5,993 bases of DNA from Bacteroidota bacterium (lineage in GTDB: Bacteria; Bacteroidota; Rhodothermia; Rhodothermales; JAAAOL01): the NCBI GenBank assembly GCA_009908885.1, contig JAAAOL010000211.1, positions 1 through 5,993 of the forward strand. The letters are read 5' to 3'. Made by a program: the position numbers and the translations under genes. Of the stretch, positions 1 through 4,873 are shown piece after piece; position 1 is the stretch's first letter, and the number at the start of each line of letters is the position of its first letter. A model generated the notes under the pieces. It did not search any database. It saw only the letters and a list, made by a program, of their open reading frames with translations, and was not told the origin of the DNA.

Positions 1-1
1 C

Positions 2-169
2 CTTCTGTACTGGTGGATCCTCTATCCGGCCCACAAGCTCATCTTCCCCGGCATGATCCGCGAGATCGGACGCCGCGCCGAGGTGGCCGCGCTGACGCAA
101 ACGGCCACGCAGGTGCAGAACGGCCCGTCAGCGACCATGCCAGCGGCCGCCTCGAACGGACGCGAATGA
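2..169 (+). CDS. C-terminal end of a probable SDR/DUF2867-type oxidoreductase (partial)
   Basis: Only the last 55 codons are present; the gene begins before the window and ends at a TGA at 167-169. The first visible residues (LLYWWILYPAHKLIFPGMIR) match the end of DUF2867 domains, which sit C-terminal to an NAD(P)-binding Rossmann domain in SDR-family oxidoreductases and typically finish with a 'YWYALYPxHxxIFxGMxRxIxRRA'-like stretch. The family match rests on recalled pattern alone, because the cofactor-binding part lies outside the window. After the conserved stretch there is an Ala/Thr-rich tail of about 25 residues with no recognisable feature. The gene converges with tspO, with only 10 bp between the two stops and no clear terminator there. 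A second frame (from 13) is open over the same bases but gives an unfamiliar Arg/Pro-rich product, so this frame is preferred. Confidence 0.6.
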   Translation, partial: LLYWWILYPAHKLIFPGMIREIGRRAEVAALTQTATQVQNGPSATMPAAASNGRE

Positions 170-179
170 GGTTGTCCCC

Positions 180-656
180 TCAGTTCAGCACCCAGATCGC
201 GCCGTTGAGGACAGTGGCGTACGTCACCCAGAGCAGATAGGGCACCAGCAGCCCGCCCGCCACCGTCGATAGCGGAAAGAAGCGCCGGACCGTCCAGGCG
301 AGCACAACCCACAGGGCGACGATGACGAGGAAGCCCGCTGCGACCTGGTGCGCCCCGAAGAAGACGGGCGTCCACGCCGCATTGAGCACGAGCTGGGCGG
401 CGAAGAGGCCGAGGGCGAAGCGGGCGCCAGGGACGTCACGGCGGCGCCAGATGAGATACGCCGCGATGCCCATGAGCGTGTACAGCGTGATCCACGCGGG
501 GGCGAAGACCCACGACGGCGGCGTGAAGACGGGCTTATCGAGCATCTGGTACCAGGACCCGCCACCCGCATCCGTCAACAGCGCCCCGGATGCCCCGGCG
601 AGTTGACAGACGAGAATGAAGAGGAACGCCTGCCCGATCTGTTTGAGTCGCTGCAT
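180..656 (-). CDS. tspO: TspO/MBR family tryptophan-rich membrane protein
   Basis: A 158-residue integral membrane protein of the TspO/peripheral benzodiazepine receptor family, at the usual bacterial length of about 150-160. Family members bind tetrapyrroles such as protoporphyrin IX and act in porphyrin and stress physiology, though the exact reaction is debated. Five hydrophobic segments are visible, near residues 7-27, 47-67, 79-98, 103-123 and 131-153. The hallmark loop after helix 1 reads WYQMLDKPVFTPP (35-47), followed by WVFAPAW (49-55). Helix 3 carries LNAAWTPVFFG (91-101), and helix 5 ends with the conserved pattern W143, A147, N151. The ATG at 656-654 begins directly before helix 1; I see no strong Shine-Dalgarno sequence. 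It lies downstream of hisI on the same strand, but the 197-bp spacer with a repeat array makes independent transcription likely. The neighbours do not suggest a specific ligand. Confidence 0.95.
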   Translation of the reverse strand: MQRLKQIGQAFLFILVCQLAGASGALLTDAGGGSWYQMLDKPVFTPPSWVFAPAWITLYTLMGIAAYLIWRRRDVPGARFALGLFAAQLVLNAAWTPVFFGAHQVAAGFLVIVALWVVLAWTVRRFFPLSTVAGGLLVPYLLWVTYATVLNGAIWVLN

Positions 657-713
657 AGATGGCTGCTACTAATTCAGATTGTTGATGTCCGGATCCTGGT
701 GTTGCCTGTCGGA

Positions 714-803
714 GTGCGTGGTCCGTGTTGCGTGGTGCGTGATGGGGAAGGGCCATCGCTCCATCAGCACTTTTTCACGCATCACGCATTACGTGACACG
801 TCC
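714..803. repeat. Two facing arrays of degenerate 7-bp repeats forming a long imperfect inverted repeat
   Basis: Four 7-bp units start at 714, 721, 728 and 735, with consensus KTSCGTG; the best unit, GTGCGTG, occurs first and last. A second set starts at 776, 783, 790 and 797: two exact CACGCAT units, then TACGTGA and CACGTCC. CACGCAT is the reverse complement of ATGCGTG, so the second set is the inverted counterpart of the first. Bases 724-744 pair with 780-800 over 21 consecutive positions (17 Watson-Crick and 4 G-T pairs) around a 35-base loop. The four G-T pairs are tolerated in a plus-strand RNA but become C-A mismatches in the minus-strand transcript, the direction of hisI and tspO. No T-run follows either arm, so it is not a standard intrinsic terminator. 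It fills the hisI-tspO spacer, which otherwise (657-713 and 804-853) shows nothing I recognise. Confidence 0.75.
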
Positions 804-853
804 TCATCTATCCACACATCGCCAAACGAAAACGGTATGCTTCGTGTCCTGCT

Positions 854-1252
854 CTACTCGTCAGGGCCGTAGACGTCCTCGGGATCGAAGATGCGCGTGC
901 CGTCGCGCACAAAGGTGTCGCCTTCCCATCGCCGGTAGAAGCACGACCGGTGGCCCGTATGGCACGCCGCCCCGCCGCGCTGGTGCACCGTGAACAGGAG
1001 CGTATCGCCGTCGCAGTCGATGCGCGCCTCGACCACCTCCTGCGTGTGGCCGCTGGTGGCACCTTTGACCCACACCTCCTGGCGTGAGCGGCTCCAGTAC
1101 GTCATCCGGCCCGTGGTGAGCGTCTGCCGGAGCGTCTCGGCGTTCATGTACGCCAGCATCAGCACCTGGCCGTCGGCGGCGTCCTGCACGATCACCGGGA
1201 CGAGCCCGTCGTCATCGAACCGCACGTTCTCGACAAAGGCCTCGGGGCTCAT
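854..1252 (-). CDS. hisI: Phosphoribosyl-AMP cyclohydrolase
   Basis: This enzyme opens the purine ring of phosphoribosyl-AMP to give ProFAR, the third step of histidine biosynthesis, in the cytoplasm. The 132-residue product is the length of a HisI-only enzyme; the HisE pyrophosphatase domain found in HisIE fusions is absent. Motifs in order (numbered from the chosen Met) are LMLAYMNAETL (31-41), GRMTYWSRSRQEVWVKGATS (48-67), HTQEV (69-73), the metal-binding DCDGD (79-83), and GAACHTGHRSCFY (94-106). Cys80, Cys97 and Cys104 are the expected zinc ligands, and Asp79, Asp81 and Asp83 the expected magnesium ligands. The ATG at 1252-1250 is preferred because the protein then begins, as usual, shortly before the conserved core. 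An upstream in-frame GTG at 1279-1277 would add nine residues without family-like content. No other histidine gene is in the window, so the gene lies apart from any his operon here. Confidence 0.95.
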   Translation of the reverse strand: MSPEAFVENVRFDDDGLVPVIVQDAADGQVLMLAYMNAETLRQTLTTGRMTYWSRSRQEVWVKGATSGHTQEVVEARIDCDGDTLLFTVHQRGGAACHTGHRSCFYRRWEGDTFVRDGTRIFDPEDVYGPDE

Positions 1253-1363
1253 GGCATCATTGCTCCGTGAAGGACTCACCCTGGGACTGCCGGTGGAACC
1301 GCCCTTGCGGTACGTTGCTTAAACCGATAGTCCGTGTGCCTACCGAACGCCCGTCGCCCGCAC
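1253..1363. promoter_or_regulatory. Divergent spacer between hisI and yidD
   Basis: The two flanking genes point away from each other, so promoters for both must lie here or just inside the genes; this is deduced from layout only. I could not assign a convincing -33/-7 (Bacteroidetes-type) or -35/-10 pair. A short perfect hairpin, ACCGC-CCTT-GCGGT (1298-1311), sits in the middle and could be an operator half-site pair or mean nothing. Alternative GTG starts for hisI (1279) and yidD (1334) would shrink the spacer to about 55 bp. Confidence 0.4.
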
Positions 1364-1750
1364 ATGCTCCGTGCCCTCGCCCTGCTGCCCCGCCGCCTGC
1401 TGATCGGGCTCGTGCGCGGCTATCAGCTCATCATCTCCCCGCACCTGCCGCGGAGCTGCCGCTACACGCCCTCCTGCTCGGCCTATGCGATGCAGGCCCT
1501 GCGCGAGTACGGCGCGGTGAAGGGCACCATCCTGGCCGTGTGGCGCGTGCTGCGCTGCAACCCGTGGGGCGGCCACGGCCACGACCCGCCCCGCTGGTTC
1601 GGCGAACCGCCGCCGGAGGAAATGGTAGAGCCGACTGCGGACGACGGACCCCAGAACGCAGCCAACGAATCGCCAAACGCACGCGGGTCTTCTGAGGAAT
1701 GGCCTGCCTCCCAACCAGCACCCCGTAACCAGCAACCCGCAACCCTGTGA
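1364..1750 (+). CDS. yidD: Membrane protein insertion efficiency factor YidD, with extended C-terminal tail
   Basis: YidD is a small, mostly peripheral inner-membrane protein that assists YidC-dependent insertion of membrane proteins. Residues 18-75 hold the family signature: RGYQLIISPHLP, then CRYTPSCSAYA, the stretch EYGAVKGTILAVWRVLRC, and NPWGGHGHDPP. The conserved cysteines are Cys32, Cys38 and Cys65. The ATG at 1364 puts the amphipathic N-terminus (MLRALALLPRRLLIGLVRGY) at the usual distance; a GTG at 1334 could add ten residues. Most YidD proteins end soon after the 'DPP/DPV' motif at about 70-90 residues, but this one continues to 128 with an acidic, Pro/Asn/Gln-rich, probably disordered tail. 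The last 12 or so residues are encoded by a 7-bp repeat array (1713-1747). The TGA overlaps the moaB start, which suggests coupled translation. The gene is away from its common rpmH-rnpA-yidC setting. Confidence 0.93.
   Translation: MLRALALLPRRLLIGLVRGYQLIISPHLPRSCRYTPSCSAYAMQALREYGAVKGTILAVWRVLRCNPWGGHGHDPPRWFGEPPPEEMVEPTADDGPQNAANESPNARGSSEEWPASQPAPRNQQPATL
1713..1747 (+). repeat. Array of five degenerate 7-bp repeats at the yidD/moaB junction
   Basis: Five abutting 7-bp units begin at 1713, 1720, 1727, 1734 and 1741. AACCAGC occurs exactly at 1713 and 1727; the others are ACCCCGT, AACCCGC and AACCCTG, giving a consensus close to AACCMGC. The array is coding: it forms the C-terminal tail of yidD, and the last base of the final unit is the G of the moaB GTG start. 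The unit length equals that of the 714-803 arrays, but the consensus is different. Degenerate heptamer arrays (STRRs) are known in filamentous cyanobacteria; relatedness to those is not implied. Confidence 0.7.
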
Positions 1751-2265
1751 GCTACGACGACCATCAGACCGAGTCCGCCCGCCTCGCCCCCGTGCGCTGC
1801 GCCGTGGTGACCATCAGCGACACCCGCACCGAGGAGACCGACCGCAGCGGCGGCCTGCTCCGCGTGAAGCTGGAAGGCGCCGGCCACGAGGTCGCCTTCT
1901 ACCGCATCGTGCCCGACGAGCCCGCCGTGATCCAGGAGGTGATCGAAGGCCTGGCGGGCAAGGTGGAGGTCGTCCTCCTCACCGGCGGCACCGGCATCAG
2001 CGCCCGCGACCGCACGGTCGAGGTGCTGACCCGGATGCTGGAGAAAGAATTGCCCGGCTTCGGCGAGCTGTTCCGAATGCTTTCCTACGAGGACATCGGC
2101 GCGGGCGCCATGCTCTCGCGCGCCACGGCGGGCGTCTACCAGGACACCCTCTTCTTCGCGATGCCCGGGTCGCTGGGCGCGGTCAAGCTGGCCCTCAACG
2201 AGCTCATCCTGCCCGAGCTGAAGCACCTCGTCTGGGAAATCGTCCGCCAGCAAGAACACGCCTAG
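1747..2265 (+). CDS. moaB: Molybdopterin adenylyltransferase (MoaB/MogA family)
   Basis: Members of this family adenylylate molybdopterin before molybdenum insertion, a late step of molybdenum cofactor synthesis in the cytoplasm. The 172-residue single-domain protein has the usual MoaB length. It shows the N-terminal strand CAVVTISDTRTEETDRSG (18-35), the substrate-loop motif LLTGGTG (77-83) followed by RDRT (87-90), the segment ELPGFGELFR (101-110), and FAMPGS (137-142). These are all in family order, with the expected conserved Asp25 and Asp88. The start is a GTG that shares bases with the yidD TGA stop (GTGA overlap). No ATG lies between it and the conserved core, and the roughly 15-residue polar lead is normal for the family. 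No other Moco gene or molybdoenzyme is in the window. MoaB and MogA cannot be separated on activity from sequence alone; the length and ELFR region favour the MoaB subgroup. Confidence 0.93.
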   Translation: MSYDDHQTESARLAPVRCAVVTISDTRTEETDRSGGLLRVKLEGAGHEVAFYRIVPDEPAVIQEVIEGLAGKVEVVLLTGGTGISARDRTVEVLTRMLEKELPGFGELFRMLSYEDIGAGAMLSRATAGVYQDTLFFAMPGSLGAVKLALNELILPELKHLVWEIVRQQEHA

Positions 2266-2346
2266 CGGGTCCCAATCAGCGCTTCGGTTCGCGCCTGCCC
2301 CCCCGCTGCTCCACTCCGACGCACCGTTCCGTCCATCCCCATCCCG
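2266..2346. promoter_or_regulatory. Spacer before the lipoprotein-activator-kinase gene set
   Basis: This 81-bp, C-rich spacer is the only place where a dedicated promoter for the three downstream genes could sit without lying inside moaB. I see no sigma-54 -24/-12 element (GG and GC twelve apart in a TGGCAC-like context) and no clear housekeeping promoter. AGCGGG (2264-2269, overlapping the moaB stop) can pair with CCCGCT (2302-2307), with a small GCGC stem nested inside. This may weakly terminate moaB transcription, but no T-run follows. Confidence 0.3.
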
Positions 2347-3375
2347 ATGACGGCCTCAGCGACCAAGGCTCCTCCCTCCTACGTGCTCGCCGCACTGCTC
2401 GGGCTGCTGTGGATGGGCTGCCTCGGCGAGGCCCCGCACGACAACCCGCTCGACCCCGAATCCGACGCCTTTCAGAACGAGGGCGGCGTCATGGGCACCG
2501 TGACGGACCGGGCGGAGGCGGGACTGCCGGACGTGGACGTCCGCCTCACGCCTGCGACGCCCCCCGCCAGCGGCCCGACGACGTTCGTCACCCGCACCGA
2601 CGCCCAGGGACGGTATTCCTTCCGCGATGCCCCGGCGGACCTCCGCTACCGACTGGAGGCCCATCGCGACGGGTATGCTCCCGTCATCGTCGACTCCGTG
2701 GAGGTGGAGCCGGGCCGCACCGCCACGATGCCCGCACTGCGCCTCAACGCGCTGCCCGTCGTGAGCGACCTGACGCTGCGCACGGTCCACCTGAGCCGCT
2801 GGTGGCCCAACGACCTCTACTTCTTCGAGGCGACCGCCACCGTGGCCGACGCCGACGGCATCGTGGACGTGGACAGCGTGTGGCTGTCGATCCCCGACCT
2901 GGGCTTTCAGGTGCTCCTCGACCCCGAGTCGGGCGATCAGTACACGCAGCGCGTCGCCGAGGACGCCTTGCCCGTGTCCAGCCTAACCGCCCTCCTGGGC
3001 ACGCCGCTGCGTCTTGGCGCTGTGGACCGGCAGGGCGGCAGCACCGTGACGCCGCCCCAGCAGTTCGTGCGCGTGATCGAAGAGGTCCCCATCGCCGTAC
3101 AACCCAGCGGCGACGTGGCCGCGAGCACCAACCCGCCGACGCTGACGTGGGAGCCGACCGACCTCGGCTTCCCGTTCACCTACCGGGTCGAGGTGTTCCG
3201 GGACGAGGTGAACCAGGCCATCCAGGTGCTCCAGGTGGATGGCCTCTCCAGCACACAAACTGAACTGACCCTCAGCGACCCGCTCCCCACGGGACCGTAC
3301 TACTGGACGGTGTCCGTCTTCGACGCCTTTGGCAACCAGAGCCGCTCCAAAGAGGCGGCCTTTCGCATTCCCTGA
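2347..3375 (+). CDS. Lipoprotein with carboxypeptidase-regulatory-like and FN3-like domains
   Basis: A 342-residue predicted lipoprotein of unknown function. The N-terminus has a hydrophobic signal (residues 12-24) ending LWMGC, with Cys25 as the likely lipidated residue. The -3 position is Trp, which is not the textbook lipobox, so the call is probable rather than certain. The mature start continues LGEAPHDNPLDPES, a pattern I associate with Rhodothermota lipoproteins. Residues 46-132 look like a carboxypeptidase-regulatory-like beta sandwich: GGVMGTVTD, then VDVRLTP, then TRTDAQGRYSFRDAP and LEAHRDGYAP. Residues 137-250 appear to be a second beta-rich domain of no recognised family, with acidic turns such as DADGIVDVDS. 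Residues 252-342 resemble a fibronectin type III fold (PPTLTWEP, YRVEVF, GPYYWTVSVFDAFGNQS). Such folds bind other surface molecules and carry no catalysis. It leads a tight three-gene set: the next gene starts 7 bp after its stop, so it may sense or anchor something at the envelope. Confidence 0.85.
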   Translation: MTASATKAPPSYVLAALLGLLWMGCLGEAPHDNPLDPESDAFQNEGGVMGTVTDRAEAGLPDVDVRLTPATPPASGPTTFVTRTDAQGRYSFRDAPADLRYRLEAHRDGYAPVIVDSVEVEPGRTATMPALRLNALPVVSDLTLRTVHLSRWWPNDLYFFEATATVADADGIVDVDSVWLSIPDLGFQVLLDPESGDQYTQRVAEDALPVSSLTALLGTPLRLGAVDRQGGSTVTPPQQFVRVIEEVPIAVQPSGDVAASTNPPTLTWEPTDLGFPFTYRVEVFRDEVNQAIQVLQVDGLSSTQTELTLSDPLPTGPYYWTVSVFDAFGNQSRSKEAAFRIP

Positions 3376-3382
3376 CCCGCCT

Positions 3383-4873
3383 ATGCCTACGACCGATACC
3401 CGTCCGAACGCGCTGGATGCGCTCTCCGACATCGCCTTCACCATCAACTCGATCCAGGAGCCGAAGGCGCTGCTGGCGAAGGTGCTGGAGATCGCCATGG
3501 ACGCGCTAGACGCCGAGCGCGGCTTCGTGCTCCTCTCTGACGAAGAGGCTGCCGACGGCTTCACGGTGCGCGCCCAGCGCAACTTCACCGACGAGCAGCT
3601 CGACAACCTGGTGCAGCTCTCCACGAGCGTCGTCTACGAAGTGCTGCGCGAGGGCGAGCCGGTGCTGATCTACGAGGCGCTGGAGGACGACCGCTTCGGT
3701 GGCTCCGAGAGCATCGTCCTGCAACAGATTCAGTCCATCGCCTGCGTGCCGCTGCGCCTCAAAGACCGCCAGATCGGCGCCATCTACCTGGACAGCCTCA
3801 CCAAACGGGGCCGCTTCACGCGCGACCACCTGCCCTTCATCGACGCCGTGGCCAACCAGGCCGCCATCGCCCTGGAAAACGCCCAGCTCTACCAGTCGCT
3901 CCGCGAAGAAAACCGGCAGCTGCGCACCGAGATGCAACGGCTGCACGGCTTCGACGAGATCATCGGCGACAGCGCGGCGATGCAGGAAGTGTTCGACATC
4001 ATGTCGCGCGTGCTGGACAGCGACGTGACCGTGCTCATCGAAGGCGAGAGCGGCACCGGCAAAGAACTCGTCGCCCGCGCCATCCACTATAACGGCCACC
4101 GCAAGGACGACCCCTTCGTGGCCATCTTCTGCGGCTCGCTCTCGGATGAGCTGCTGGAGAGCGAACTCTTCGGCCACAAGAAGGGCGCCTTCACCGGCGC
4201 GACGGCGGACAAAAAAGGCCTCTTCGAGACGGCGGACGGCGGCACCGTCTTTCTGGACGAGGTGGGCGACCTCAGCTCGCGCCTCCAGACGTCCCTGCTG
4301 CGCGTGCTGCAGGAGGGCGAGATCAAGCGCGTCGGCGAGACGCAGGTGCGCCGGGTGGACGTGCGCATCCTCTCGGCCACGAACACTCCGCTGCAGGAAC
4401 TGGTCGAGGAAGGTAGCTTCCGTGAGGACCTGTACTACCGCCTCAACACCATCTCAGTGACGATGCCCCCGCTGCGGCACCGGCGGAGCGACATCCCGAT
4501 GCTGGCGAACCACTTCCTGGACAAGTACGCCACGGGCCGCCGCAGCCACATCCGCGGCTTCGAGCCGGACGCCATCAAAGCCCTGAAGCGCCACCGCTGG
4601 CCCGGCAACGTGCGCGAGCTGGAAAACACCATCGAGCGGGCCGCCATCATGGCGGGGGGCGACCTCATCGCCGCCGAGGATCTGCGCCTGCCCGATCAGT
4701 CGTCCCTGGACCCGTTCGAGCCCGGCATCACCCTCAAGGAGGCTGAGCGCCGCATCGTGCTGCGGACGCTGGACGACTGCGACGACAACATCTCCGAGAC
4801 GGCCCGGGTCCTGGACGTCTCGCGACGCTGGCTCCACTATCGGCTGAAGGAATGGGAGGGCACCGACGCATAG
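3383..4873 (+). CDS. GAF-domain sigma-54-dependent transcriptional activator (enhancer-binding protein)
   Basis: A 496-residue bacterial enhancer-binding protein that uses ATP hydrolysis to remodel sigma-54 RNA polymerase. Residues 12-170 are a GAF sensory domain (ERGFVLLSDE at 45-54; SIACVPLRLKDRQIGAIYLD at 118-137). A short coiled-coil linker runs about 165-188. The AAA+ domain has Walker A GESGTGKE (221-228), an intact GAFTGA sigma-54 contact loop (268-273), Walker B TVFLDE (288-293), the arginine fingers Arg347 and Arg353 in FREDLYYRLN, and the sensor II motif WPGNVREL (406-413). A Fis-type helix-turn-helix lies at about 469-488 (ISETARVLDVSRRWLHYRLK). There is no receiver domain, so it is not a response regulator; control may come through GAF ligand binding or by the adjoining kinase. 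The ATG at 3383 follows the lipoprotein stop by 7 bp. An upstream TTG in this frame (3329) would overlap the lipoprotein and adds residues unlike the family. Confidence 0.95.
   Translation: MPTTDTRPNALDALSDIAFTINSIQEPKALLAKVLEIAMDALDAERGFVLLSDEEAADGFTVRAQRNFTDEQLDNLVQLSTSVVYEVLREGEPVLIYEALEDDRFGGSESIVLQQIQSIACVPLRLKDRQIGAIYLDSLTKRGRFTRDHLPFIDAVANQAAIALENAQLYQSLREENRQLRTEMQRLHGFDEIIGDSAAMQEVFDIMSRVLDSDVTVLIEGESGTGKELVARAIHYNGHRKDDPFVAIFCGSLSDELLESELFGHKKGAFTGATADKKGLFETADGGTVFLDEVGDLSSRLQTSLLRVLQEGEIKRVGETQVRRVDVRILSATNTPLQELVEEGSFREDLYYRLNTISVTMPPLRHRRSDIPMLANHFLDKYATGRRSHIRGFEPDAIKALKRHRWPGNVRELENTIERAAIMAGGDLIAAEDLRLPDQSSLDPFEPGITLKEAERRIVLRTLDDCDDNISETARVLDVSRRWLHYRLKEWEGTDA

Noticed and set aside
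714..803. Reading the 7-bp arrays as a CRISPR
   Set aside because: The units are 7 bp and abut directly; there are no 20-40 bp repeats with unique spacers and no cas genes.
818..828. 11-bp sequence also found at 1669-1679 (ATCGCCAAACG)
   Set aside because: A few shared 11-mers are expected by chance in 6 kb, and the flanks do not match.
1311..1318. Possible Bacteroidetes-type -7 box (TACGTTGC) before yidD
   Set aside because: It matches TAnnTTTG only in part and lacks a convincing -33 TTG partner at the right distance.
1483..2259. 258-codon minus-strand open frame opposite moaB and yidD
   Set aside because: It is antisense to two clear families and has a His/Gly/Ala-rich composition typical of shadow frames in high-GC DNA.
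2264..2307. Possible terminator hairpin after moaB
   Set aside because: The 6-bp outer stem has a large interrupted loop and no T-run, so it cannot be called a terminator.
3329..3382. Upstream TTG start that would lengthen the sigma-54 activator by 18 residues
   Set aside because: It lies inside the lipoprotein gene, adds an Arg/Pro-rich stretch unlike the family, and the ATG at 3383 is well placed just after the lipoprotein stop.
3506..4177. 223-codon minus-strand open frame opposite the GAF and AAA+ region
   Set aside because: It overlaps motif-complete coding sequence on the plus strand and shows no domain of its own.
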